Made by a program: the position numbers and the translations under genes. A stretch of 7,154 bases of DNA from contig JBBPYA010000285.1 of the NCBI GenBank assembly GCA_038200385.1, positions 1 through 7,154 of the forward strand, in the 5' to 3' direction. The stretch is from JBBPYA01 sp038200385 (lineage in GTDB: Bacteria; Actinomycetota; Actinomycetes; Mycobacteriales; Geodermatophilaceae). Below are positions 1-6,064 of the stretch, piece by piece (the stretch's first letter is position 1; each line of letters starts with the position of its first letter). The notes beneath the pieces were generated by a model. The model made no database searches, was not told where the DNA came from, and was given only the letters and a program-made list of their open reading frames with translations.

Positions 1-26
1 GACCCCGCCCGATCATCCGATCCCCC

Positions 27-32
27 AGGAGG
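27..32 (+). promoter_or_regulatory. Shine-Dalgarno site of the amidohydrolase gene
   Basis: A perfect AGGAGG lies 4 nt before the GTG at 37 and fixes that start. No stop codon occurs in any plus frame of bases 1-36, so the end of the preceding gene lies upstream of the window or would overlap this start. Confidence 0.85.
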
Positions 33-36
33 ACAC

Positions 37-1080
37 GTGTACGAGAAAGACGGAGAGAAGTACTTCATCGTCGACAGCCACATGCACTACTGGGACGCCA
101 GTCCGGAGAATTGGGTGGCGGGTCACGAGCAGTACGCCAAGGGCTGGATCGAGTGCTTCCACGCCTATCAGAGTCTCGGTCCGCCGGAGAGGCACTGGTC
201 GATCGAGCATTTCCAGAAGTACTCCGAAGCCGACCTGATGAAGGACGTCTTCGAGGACGGGCACGTCGACGTCGCGATCTTCCAGCCGACGTACCTGAAG
301 GAGTGGTACAAGGACGGCTTCAACACGACCGAGAAGAACGGTGCGCTGCGCGACAAGCACCCGGACAAGTTCCGCCTGAACACCCGCTTCGACCCGCGTG
401 AGGGTGACGCCGGCCTCAAGCAGCTGGAGGAGGACGTCCAGCGCACCGGGGCGATCGGGCTGAAGCTGTACACCGCGGAGTGGCGGGGCGATTCGCGGGG
501 TTGGAAGCTCAGCGACAAGGAGGCCTACACCTATCTGGCCAAGGCGCAGGAACTTGGCATCAAGAATGTCCACGTACACAAGGGCCCGACGATCTGGCCG
601 CTGGACAAGGACGCCTTCGACGTCGCCGATGTCGATCACGCGGCAACCGATTTCCCCGACCTGAATTTCATCGTCGAGCACGTCGGCCTGCCCCGCATCG
701 AAGACTTCTGCTTCATGGCGACGCAGGAACCCAATGTCTACGCGGGCCTGTCGGTGGTCATCGGCGGCCTGATGTTCGCCCGGCCGAAGTTCTTCGCCAA
801 GGTGATGGGCGAGCTGCTGTTCTGGGTCGGCGAGGACAAGATGACGTTCGGTTCCGACTACGGGATCTGGGAGCCCAAGTGGCAGGTCGAGGGTCTCGTG
901 GACTGGGACTACCCCAGCGACGAGTTCTCGGACTACCCGCGGGTGAACGCGGCGACGAAGAAGAAGATCCTGGGCCTGAACGCGGCCAAGCTGTACGACA
1001 TCGACGTGCCCGCGGAGTGCCAGCTGGCCGACGCCGGTGAGCCGGCCGCACAGGACGACGCCGCGCTGGTCAACGGATGA
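37..1080 (+). CDS. Amidohydrolase-2 family metal-dependent hydrolase of an alkane monooxygenase operon
   Basis: A 347-residue protein of the amidohydrolase_2 (PF04909-like, ACMSD-related) TIM-barrel family. Likely metal ligands are visible: the N-terminal H15-M-H17 motif after a hydrophobic strand (FIVDSHMH), H179-V-H181-K-G, E214-H215-V-G in the middle, and D274 in FGSDYG near the end, which is the usual strand order for the family. The last 20 or so residues are Ala/Asp-rich and look like a loose tail. GTG is chosen as start because of the AGGAGG just upstream. The stop overlaps the next gene's ATG (ATGA), so the two are translationally coupled. A homologue sits in the same place, after the monooxygenase subunits and before a DUF59 protein, an ADH and a GroEL, in prm/mim clusters of Gordonia, Rhodococcus and Mycobacterium. 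Its substrate there is not known to me. A catalytic step on an oxidised product or a maturation role are both possible. There is no signal peptide, so it is probably cytoplasmic. Confidence 0.9.
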   Translation: MYEKDGEKYFIVDSHMHYWDASPENWVAGHEQYAKGWIECFHAYQSLGPPERHWSIEHFQKYSEADLMKDVFEDGHVDVAIFQPTYLKEWYKDGFNTTEKNGALRDKHPDKFRLNTRFDPREGDAGLKQLEEDVQRTGAIGLKLYTAEWRGDSRGWKLSDKEAYTYLAKAQELGIKNVHVHKGPTIWPLDKDAFDVADVDHAATDFPDLNFIVEHVGLPRIEDFCFMATQEPNVYAGLSVVIGGLMFARPKFFAKVMGELLFWVGEDKMTFGSDYGIWEPKWQVEGLVDWDYPSDEFSDYPRVNAATKKKILGLNAAKLYDIDVPAECQLADAGEPAAQDDAALVNG

Positions 1081-1847
1081 CCGCCGCGGCTTCGGCCGCG
1101 GCGCGGGTCCACATCGCCGGCTCGGTTGCGGCGCCACCCCCGTACGCGGCTTCGGCCGCGGCGGGGGTGTGGGCCGCGTTGGAGTCCGTGCGCGATCCGG
1201 AACTGGACGAGTCGGTGACGGCTTTGGGTTTCGTGTCCTCGTGCACGGTCTCCGACGACGGCGTGGCCGAGATCCGCCTCCGGCTTCCCACCTACTTCTG
1301 CGCGCCCAACTTCGCCTTCCTGATGGTGGCCGACGCCTACGACGCGGCCAGCGCCGTGGACGGGATCCGGCGGGCCGAGGTCGTGCTGGAGGACCACTTC
1401 GCCTCCACCGAGATCAACGGCGGAGTGGCGGCAAGGTCGGGCTTCATGCAGACCTTCGACGGCGAGGCCGTCGACGAACTGACCGACCTGCGCCGCGACT
1501 TCCTGCGCAAGGCGGTCTGGGCCGGCACCGATCGGGTCTGCCGGCCGCTGGTCGCCGCGGGCTCGGCCGCGGAGGATCTGGTGGCGCTGACGCTGGGGGA
1601 CACGCCATCCGGACCGGATCTGACCCGGCTGCGGCAGCGCCGGGTCGAGCTCGGCCTGCCCGCCGGCGACGCCGACCCGCTGTTGCTCGATCCCGCGACC
1701 GGGGCACCGGTCGCGCTGGAGGCGTTGCCCCTGCACCTGCGGCGGGCCCGGTTGACCCGGGTAAGCCTGGACGCCAACTCGGGGGTCTGCCGCGGGATGC
1801 TGGCCCACCGGTACGGAACCGTCGACGAGCGAGGAGAAGACGAATGA
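1077..1847 (+). CDS. DUF59/MIP18-like protein with long C-terminal extension, alkane monooxygenase operon
   Basis: A 256-residue protein. Residues about 30-110 resemble the DUF59/MIP18 (PaaD-like, metal-sulfur cluster assembly) fold: a helix, then D40-P-E-L, a TALGF segment, alternating beta strands, and C75 in PTYFCAPN at the place where the family has its T..CP cysteine. Before it lies an Ala-rich stretch with a duplicated AASAAA motif. After it come about 140 residues that I do not recognise, rich in Leu/Arg/Asp. There are only four cysteines (56, 75, 155 and 238). The ATG at 1077 overlaps the previous stop (ATGA) and has no clear Shine-Dalgarno, so initiation probably depends on coupling. 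Two strong UUCG hairpins lie just inside the gene. Position next to an alkane oxygenase operon's chaperonin suggests help in assembling the diiron or iron-sulfur centres of the oxygenase or its reductase; that is inference. A start further in is possible because the Ala-rich leader adds no obvious domain. Confidence 0.85.
   Translation: MTAAASAAARVHIAGSVAAPPPYAASAAAGVWAALESVRDPELDESVTALGFVSSCTVSDDGVAEIRLRLPTYFCAPNFAFLMVADAYDAASAVDGIRRAEVVLEDHFASTEINGGVAARSGFMQTFDGEAVDELTDLRRDFLRKAVWAGTDRVCRPLVAAGSAAEDLVALTLGDTPSGPDLTRLRQRRVELGLPAGDADPLLLDPATGAPVALEALPLHLRRARLTRVSLDANSGVCRGMLAHRYGTVDERGEDE
1082..1103 (+). other. 9-bp perfect hairpin with C(UUCG)G tetraloop at the start of the DUF59 gene
   Basis: Arms 1082-1090 and 1095-1103 (CGCCGCGGC / GCCGCGGCG) pair perfectly around TTCG, closed by C-G. 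This is the extra-stable UUCG tetraloop configuration in RNA. It begins 2 nt after the ATG at 1077-1079, within the ribosome's initiation footprint, so it should hinder free initiation and favour access by ribosomes finishing the upstream gene. The pairing is seen in the sequence; the regulatory role is inferred. It also encodes an Ala-rich stretch, so composition alone may explain part of it. Confidence 0.6.
1085..1163 (+). repeat. Pair of identical 19-nt direct repeats, each forming a UUCG hairpin
   Basis: CGCGGCTTCGGCCGCGGCG occurs at 1085-1103 and again, without mismatch, at 1145-1163. The offset is exactly 60 nt (20 codons), so both copies encode the same Ala-Ala-Ser-Ala-Ala-Ala peptide. 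The second copy also folds, with a 6-bp stem (1145-1150 with 1155-1160) around TTCG and a C-G closing pair. It may come from an in-frame duplication or from independent Ala-codon runs. Confidence 0.75.
1831..1836 (+). promoter_or_regulatory. Shine-Dalgarno site of the alcohol dehydrogenase gene
   Basis: GAGGAG lies inside the 3' end of the DUF59 gene, 7 nt before the ATG at 1844. It decides the dehydrogenase start. Upstream in-frame codons that would extend the protein into the previous gene have no such site and encode a low-complexity Arg/Gly-rich shadow sequence. Confidence 0.85.
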
Positions 1848-2869
1848 AGGCCGTGCGGCTGCACGAGTTCCACCAGAACCCGGTCGTCGACGAGGTCCCC
1901 GAACCGACCGTGCAGGGTCCGCTCGACGTGATCGTGAAGATCGGCGGGGCCGGTGTGTGCCGCACCGACCTGCACATCATCGAGGGTCAGTGGGACGCGG
2001 CGATGGGTACGCCGCTGCCGTACACCCTCGGCCACGAGAACGCCGGCTGGGTGCACGAGATCGGCGCGGGGGTCACCAACGTGGCTGTCGGCGACACCGT
2101 GATCCTGCATCCGACGCCGACGTGCGGGTTGTGCCGGGCCTGTCGGGCGGGCAACGACATGCACTGCGTCGCGTCCAGCTTCCCTGGCCTGTCCACGGAC
2201 GGCGGGATGGCGGAGTACCTGCTCACCTCTGCCCGGGCCTGCGTCAAGCTGGACCCGGAGACCCGCCCGCAGGACGTCGCGGCGCTGGCCGATGCCGGCA
2301 TCACCGCCTACCACGCCGTACGCAAGGCGATCCCTTTGCTGTACCCCGGAACCACCTGCGTGCTGATCGGCGCCGGTGGGCTGGGCCACATCGGGATCCA
2401 GTGCCTGGCTGCCCTGACCGCAACCCGGATCGTCGTGGTCGACCGCAACCCGGAGGCACTCAAGCTCGCCGAGCAACTCGGCGCGCACCACACGGTTGTA
2501 GCGGACGGCTCGCACGTGGACACCGTGCTGCAGCTGACCGACGGCAACGGCGCCGAGGTGGTCATGGACTTCGTCGCCGAGCAGGGCGCGGAGCAGGACG
2601 GGTTCGCGATGACCGCCCGGGCCGGGTCCTACTACGTGATCGGCTACGGCGGCACGGTCCACATCCCGACGCTGGACATCATCTCCACCGAACGCAACAT
2701 CGTCGGCAACATCGTCGGCACGTACAACGACCTGGCCGAGCTGATGGTGCTCGCCCAGGCCGGCAAGGTGACCCTGCACACCAAGGCATACCCGCTGGAC
2801 TCCGCGGTGGAGGCCATCGAGGACCTGGACGCCGGTAACGTCCGCGGTCGCGCGATTCTCGTTCCCTGA
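1844..2869 (+). CDS. adh: Zinc- and NAD-dependent (secondary) alcohol dehydrogenase
   Basis: A 341-residue medium-chain alcohol dehydrogenase. Catalytic zinc ligands are C39 (GVCRTD), H64 and E65 in GHEN, and probably D150 in ADAGITAYH. An Asp at this site matches the secondary ADH of Rhodococcus ruber (ADH-A) rather than classical Cys enzymes. The structural zinc cysteines C94, C97, C100 and C108 are all present. The Rossmann motif GAGGLG spans 176-181, and D200 ends the second strand, as expected for NAD rather than NADP. Length is normal and the protein looks intact and cytoplasmic. The start overlaps the DUF59 stop by ATGA and has its own GAGGAG; groEL follows after 21 nt. In Gordonia TY-5 an NAD-dependent secondary ADH gene lies downstream of prmABCD and oxidises propan-2-ol to acetone. 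The same job is inferred here from context. Substrate range cannot be read from sequence; a primary-alcohol role is the main alternative. Confidence 0.93.
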   Translation: MKAVRLHEFHQNPVVDEVPEPTVQGPLDVIVKIGGAGVCRTDLHIIEGQWDAAMGTPLPYTLGHENAGWVHEIGAGVTNVAVGDTVILHPTPTCGLCRACRAGNDMHCVASSFPGLSTDGGMAEYLLTSARACVKLDPETRPQDVAALADAGITAYHAVRKAIPLLYPGTTCVLIGAGGLGHIGIQCLAALTATRIVVVDRNPEALKLAEQLGAHHTVVADGSHVDTVLQLTDGNGAEVVMDFVAEQGAEQDGFAMTARAGSYYVIGYGGTVHIPTLDIISTERNIVGNIVGTYNDLAELMVLAQAGKVTLHTKAYPLDSAVEAIEDLDAGNVRGRAILVP

Positions 2870-2879
2870 CGCAGCAGCT

Positions 2880-2885
2880 GAGGAG
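2880..2885 (+). promoter_or_regulatory. Shine-Dalgarno site of the chaperonin gene
   Basis: GAGGAG lies 5 nt before the ATG at 2891, in the 21-nt gap after the dehydrogenase stop. No promoter or terminator fits in this gap, which supports co-transcription. Confidence 0.85.
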
Positions 2886-2890
2886 ATTTC

Positions 2891-4582
2891 ATGGCCAAGG
2901 AACTGCGCTTCGGCGACGAAGCCCGCACCCTGCTGCTCGCGGGGGTCGACCAGCTGGCGGAGGCGGTCAAGTCCACGTTGGGACCCAAGGGCCGCAACGT
3001 GATCCTGGAGAAGCTCACCGGTTCGCCGGTGGTCACCAACGACGGGGTCACGATCGCCCGCGAGATCCACCTGAAGAACCAGTTCGAGAACATGGGTGCC
3101 CAGCTGGTCAAAGAAGCGGCGATCAAGACCAACGACGTCGTCGGCGACGGCACCACGACGGCGACGGTGCTCGCCCAGGCGATCATCCGGGAGGGCACCA
3201 AGGCGATTGGGGCCGGCGGGAACCCGGTGCTGGTCAAGCGTGGCATCGACCTGGCCGTCGGCAAGCTCGTCGAGCGGCTGCGCGAGGCCGCCCACCCGGT
3301 GGTCACCGAGCAGGACTACCTGCGGGTGGCAGCGATCTCGGCCAACGACGACGACGCGGTCGGCGCGGTGATCGCCAAGGCGATCTTCACCGTCGGCGAG
3401 GGTGGCATCGTCACCGTGGAGGAGTCTCCCCAGCATGGGATGAGCGTGGTTTTCATCGAGGGCTTCGAGTTCGACAACGGCTACATGTCGCCGTACATGG
3501 TCACCAACCCGGCCAGCCTGGAAGCCGTCGTCGACAACCCGTACATCCTGCTGTGCAGTGAGAAGATCACCAAGGTCCAGGAGCTGATGCCGCTGCTGGA
3601 CAAGATCATGCGCAACCCGCGGCCGCTGATCATCCTCGCCGAGCGCGTCGAGGGCTCCGCGCTGAGCATGCTCGTGCACAACCATGTGAACGGCACGTTC
3701 CAGTGTGTCGCGATCACCGCACCCGGCTTCGGCGACCGTCGGCTTCGCAAGCTGGAGGACATCGCCTCGATCACCGGTGGCGCGGTCTACAGCAAGCACT
3801 CCGGTTTCACGCTGGAGACGATGACCGTCGACCAGCTGGGTACCGCGCGGCAGGTGCGGGTCACCGCGGACCGGACCGCCATCATCGGCGGTGCCGGCAG
3901 TGCGGAGGACGTGGAGTTCCGGGTGGCGCAGCTGCGCGCCGAGTTGGGCCGCGCGACGTTCGGCATCGACGAGGACGTGCTCAGCGAGCGGATCGGGTCG
4001 CTGACCGGAAAGGTTGCGGTGATCCGGGTCGGTGCACCGACCAACGCCGAACTCAACGAGTTGCAGCACCGGGTCGAGGACGCCGTCGCAGCGGTCCGCG
4101 CGGCGATGGCGGAGGGGATCGTCGCCGGAGGCGGTGCCGCACTGCTGCACGCCGAGCCGGCATTGGACGACCTGCAGGTCAAGGACGACTACGCGACGGG
4201 CGTGGAGATCGTGCGGCGGGCGCTGTCCGAGCCGGCGCGGCTGATCGCCACCAACGCCGGGTACTCCGGGACCGAGGTGCTCGCGCAGCTGGCCAAGATG
4301 GATGTCGACGGGGGGTTCGATGCGCTGGAGGGTCGCTACGGCAACATGGTCGAGATGGGCATCGTCGACCCACTACGGGTCGCCCGCGCGGCGCTGGAGA
4401 ACGGTGCCTCGGTGGCCGGGCTTCTGCTCACCACGAACACCCTGGTCGCCGAGGAGCAGACGCCGTGGGGCGGAAGTGCCGCGCTGATGACGGAGTTCGG
4501 TTCGCTCGACGAGGGGCTGCACCAGCCCTCACCGGACTCCAGCACCCCGCAGTCCCTCGGTCTGGGACCCTCCATCGGGTGA
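2891..4582 (+). CDS. groEL: Divergent GroEL-type chaperonin dedicated to the alkane monooxygenase operon (MimG/PrmG-like)
   Basis: A 563-residue group I chaperonin with an intact ATPase: TLGPKGRNV at the N-terminus, D51 in TNDGV, GDGTTT at 85-90, D397 in RVEDA (the E. coli D398 hydrolysis residue), AGGG near 412-415 and D493 in GIVDP. By-eye alignment to E. coli GroEL runs without net gaps to residue 397. Differences cluster in the apical, substrate- and GroES-binding face: M203 for F204, M233 for L234, R252 for D253 and H263 for V264, while Y198, S200, Y202 and L236 are kept. The usual Gly-Gly-Met tail is absent; about 40 residues rich in Ser, Pro and Gly replace it from about 524. No groES is in the window, so it would have to share the host GroES or act without one. 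Mycobacterial MimG, a chaperonin-like protein in an equivalent operon, was reported to be needed for productive folding of the MimABCD oxygenase. The same client is inferred here. It is unlikely to be the housekeeping GroEL. Confidence 0.93.
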   Translation: MAKELRFGDEARTLLLAGVDQLAEAVKSTLGPKGRNVILEKLTGSPVVTNDGVTIAREIHLKNQFENMGAQLVKEAAIKTNDVVGDGTTTATVLAQAIIREGTKAIGAGGNPVLVKRGIDLAVGKLVERLREAAHPVVTEQDYLRVAAISANDDDAVGAVIAKAIFTVGEGGIVTVEESPQHGMSVVFIEGFEFDNGYMSPYMVTNPASLEAVVDNPYILLCSEKITKVQELMPLLDKIMRNPRPLIILAERVEGSALSMLVHNHVNGTFQCVAITAPGFGDRRLRKLEDIASITGGAVYSKHSGFTLETMTVDQLGTARQVRVTADRTAIIGGAGSAEDVEFRVAQLRAELGRATFGIDEDVLSERIGSLTGKVAVIRVGAPTNAELNELQHRVEDAVAAVRAAMAEGIVAGGGAALLHAEPALDDLQVKDDYATGVEIVRRALSEPARLIATNAGYSGTEVLAQLAKMDVDGGFDALEGRYGNMVEMGIVDPLRVARAALENGASVAGLLLTTNTLVAEEQTPWGGSAALMTEFGSLDEGLHQPSPDSSTPQSLGLGPSIG

Positions 4583-4603
4583 CCGCGCCGGCTAAAAACG
4601 ATC

Positions 4604-4633
4604 TTGACAGCGGGACGCCCGCGGTCGCAGGCT
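4604..4633 (+). promoter_or_regulatory. Putative sigma70-type promoter for the MFS gene
   Basis: A perfect TTGACA (4604-4609) is followed after 18 bp by CAGGCT (4628-4633), which fits a weak actinobacterial -10 (NANNNT). A TAAAAA run at 4593-4598, rare in this GC-rich DNA, lies just upstream and could act as an UP-like element. The site is in the 95-bp gap after the chaperonin, so it would give the MFS gene its own transcription. Predicted start is near 4640. Confidence 0.5.
4610..4622. repeat. Short inverted repeat between -35 and -10
   Basis: GCGGG-ACG-CCCGC is a perfect 5-bp inverted repeat starting directly after TTGACA. It could be an operator half-site pair, or a weak hairpin after the chaperonin gene. 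There is no T-run, so it does not look like a classical terminator. Confidence 0.4.
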
Positions 4634-4639
4634 GACCGC

Positions 4640-4666
4640 GTGCGCTACCCCGCCGCCCAGCCCTGA
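4640..4666 (+). CDS. Possible 8-residue leaderless leader ORF before the MFS gene
   Basis: A GTG placed 7 nt after the end of the predicted -10, where the transcript would start, opens the ORF MRYPAAQP and stops 11 nt before the GTG at 4678. Actinobacteria often translate such leaderless starts, and reinitiation could then feed the MFS gene, which has no Shine-Dalgarno of its own. The evidence is position only; an 8-codon ORF is easily chance. Confidence 0.2.
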   Translation: MRYPAAQP

Positions 4667-4677
4667 CCTCCTGCTGA

Positions 4678-5928
4678 GTGCCTCGGCACGGTGCCGCCGT
4701 GATGCCGACGGTGCCGCGTCGGCTCGCGGGCACGATCATCGGCTACTCGGGGCTGAACGACTTCATCCCGTTCTACGCCGTCTACGCCCTGCTCTTCGCC
4801 GACGCCGGCCTGTCGATCGGTGAGATCTCCTCGCTGTTCGCGATCTGGTCGCTCACCGCGCTCGTCGTCGAGGTTCCCTCCGGCGCCTGGGCCGATGTGG
4901 TGCCCCGCCGACTGTTGCTGGCCCTCGGTCCAGGGCTGCATGCCCTCGGCTTCGCGTCCTGGATCCTGGCGCCGAACTACGCCGGGTTCGCGCTCGGCTT
5001 CATCCTGTGGGGCGCCGGCAGCTCGCTGATCTCCGGCACGCTCGAAGCGCTGGTGTACGACGAACTCGCGGCGGTCGGTGCCACCCGGACCTATGCGGCG
5101 CTGATGGGCTACGCCGGGTCCGCGTCGACGGTCGGGATCCTGGCCGCGACGTTCCTTGCCGCACCGCTGTTCGCCGTCGGCGGCTACCCGTTGGTCGGCT
5201 GGTCCAGTGTCGCGGTACCGGCGGCGCAGGGGCTGCTGGCGCTGACCCTGCCGCAGGCCCCTGTCGTGGCCGCCGCCGACGAGACCGAAGGTGGCTCCGC
5301 ACCGTCGAGCCGGTCGTTCGCCGGGCGCTACCTCGGCATGCTGCGGGCGGGCCTGGGAGAGGTCACCGGGGCCCGGCTGGTCCGCAACGCCGTGCTGCTC
5401 ACTGCAGTCGTCTACGGACTGAACACCCACGACGAGTACTTCGCCCTGGTGGCGCAGGAGAAGGGCGCCACGGTCGCGGTGGCCGCCCTGCTCGTCGGGA
5501 TCACCTCGGTCGGCGAGGTGATCGGTACGGCGCTCGCCGGCTGCACGGTCGGGATGGGCAACTCCACGATGGCCGGGCTGCTCGTACTGGCCGCCGTCCT
5601 GTTCGCGGGGGGTTCGGCGTTGGGTGGCCTGCTCGGGTTCGTCGGGCTGGCGGTGGCCAGCGGGATCCACAACAACCTGATCGTGGTCAACGAGGCGCGC
5701 CTGCAGGACACCGTCGAGGGCCCGGCCCGGGCGACCGTGACCTCGGTGACCGGGCTGCTCACCGAGGTCGTGGCGCTCGCGACGTTCGCCGGCTACGCCG
5801 CCGGGTCGCCGTGGCTGCCGGTCTCCGTCCTGGTCGCGCTGTTCGCGTTGCCGCTGCTCGCCGTGGCCGCCGTGGTCCCCCGCTGGTCCCCGCCATCGGA
5901 CCCCGACGCCCCGAGGCCGCAGGGGTGA
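4678..5928 (+). CDS. MFS transporter, 12 predicted transmembrane helices
   Basis: A 416-residue very hydrophobic membrane protein. The first half has about six helices (roughly residues 17-190). A hydrophilic, Asp/Glu/Ser-containing central loop follows at about 192-232, then about six more helices to about 400 and a short Pro/Asp-rich tail. The motif A signature of the major facilitator superfamily lies in the loop after helix 2: EVPSGAWADVVPRR at about 65-78, with the conserved Gly, Asp73 and Arg pair. This type often acts as a proton-coupled efflux pump or small-solute importer; the substrate cannot be told. GTG 4678 is the longest start; GTG 4699 and ATG 4702 would remove only a few polar residues and are equally possible, since none has a good Shine-Dalgarno. 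It has its own putative promoter, so a link to the alkane genes is uncertain. Confidence 0.85.
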   Translation: MPRHGAAVMPTVPRRLAGTIIGYSGLNDFIPFYAVYALLFADAGLSIGEISSLFAIWSLTALVVEVPSGAWADVVPRRLLLALGPGLHALGFASWILAPNYAGFALGFILWGAGSSLISGTLEALVYDELAAVGATRTYAALMGYAGSASTVGILAATFLAAPLFAVGGYPLVGWSSVAVPAAQGLLALTLPQAPVVAAADETEGGSAPSSRSFAGRYLGMLRAGLGEVTGARLVRNAVLLTAVVYGLNTHDEYFALVAQEKGATVAVAALLVGITSVGEVIGTALAGCTVGMGNSTMAGLLVLAAVLFAGGSALGGLLGFVGLAVASGIHNNLIVVNEARLQDTVEGPARATVTSVTGLLTEVVALATFAGYAAGSPWLPVSVLVALFALPLLAVAAVVPRWSPPSDPDAPRPQG

Positions 5929-5929
5929 T

Positions 5930-5951
5930 CCACCACGGGGGGGTGGGGTTT
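5930..5951 (+). terminator. Weak terminator-like hairpin after the MFS gene
   Basis: CCACC (5930-5934) can pair with GGTGG (5942-5946) across a G-rich loop, followed by GG and TTT (5949-5951), starting just past the MFS stop. The stem is short and the T-run minimal, so this is only a candidate. Confidence 0.25.
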
Positions 5952-5984
5952 CGCGTCCCGGACCGCGCCCGGTGCGGCAGCGGT

Positions 5985-5990
5985 TAGCCT
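5985..5990 (+). promoter_or_regulatory. Putative -10 box for folP2 and its leader ORF
   Basis: TAGCCT matches the actinobacterial TANNNT -10 consensus and lies 8 nt before an ATG at 5999, so the transcript could begin at or within a few bases of that ATG. No convincing -35 is visible; many actinobacterial promoters lack one. It sits in the 132-bp gap between the MFS stop and the folP2 start. Confidence 0.5.
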
Positions 5991-5998
5991 CGGTGATC

Positions 5999-6064
5999 AT
6001 GCAGCGCCGCCAGCCCTCCCGCGAGCTGCCCGAGGTGCCAGCACTGCTGGGGAGCGCCGGGTGA
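5999..6064 (+). CDS. Possible 21-codon leader ORF overlapping the folP2 start
   Basis: An ATG 8 nt past the TAGCCT box opens a 21-residue ORF (begins MQRRQPSREL, with no recognisable domain) whose TGA at 6062-6064 overlaps folP2's GTG as GTGA. The ORF contains the folP2 Shine-Dalgarno, so translating it would expose or couple folP2 initiation. It may be a leaderless upstream ORF. The peptide is basic and Pro-rich at its start, with no run of one amino acid, so it does not look like a classic attenuation peptide. Chance remains possible at this length. Confidence 0.4.
   Translation: MQRRQPSRELPEVPALLGSAG
6049..6054 (+). promoter_or_regulatory. Shine-Dalgarno site of folP2
   Basis: GGGGAG ends 6 nt before the GTG at 6061 and supports that start over the in-frame ATG at 6124, which begins directly at the conserved core strand and has no such site. 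Confidence 0.65.

Noticed and set aside
13..1137. Minus-strand 374-codon frame opposite the amidohydrolase
   Set aside because: It is a Val/Leu/Arg/Asp-rich antisense shadow with no domain, opposite a gene with visible metal ligands and a perfect Shine-Dalgarno.
1037..1843. In-frame upstream extension of the alcohol dehydrogenase reading frame to 1037
   Set aside because: The extension is an Arg/Gly-rich shadow of the DUF59 gene. The ATG at 1844 has a GAGGAG and matches the normal family N-terminus (MKAVR...).
1337..4150. Very long minus-strand open frame (937 codons) opposite the DUF59, ADH and GroEL genes, and a similar 767-codon one at 4645-6948
   Set aside because: They are antisense shadows of GC-rich coding DNA. 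Their translations are His/Arg/Asp/Gly-rich low complexity with no domain, while the plus-strand frames encode clear families with ribosome binding sites.
4667..4672. CCTCCT, which is AGGAGG on the minus strand, a possible ribosome binding site for a minus-strand gene
   Set aside because: No ATG or GTG lies at suitable spacing on the minus strand, and no coding-like frame follows into the end of groEL.
4685..4717. Small palindrome GGCAC-G-GTGCC and a 10-nt direct repeat (4688-4697, 4708-4717) at the MFS start
   Set aside because: They are short, lie within or beside the start of the coding sequence, and can be expected by chance in this GC-rich composition.
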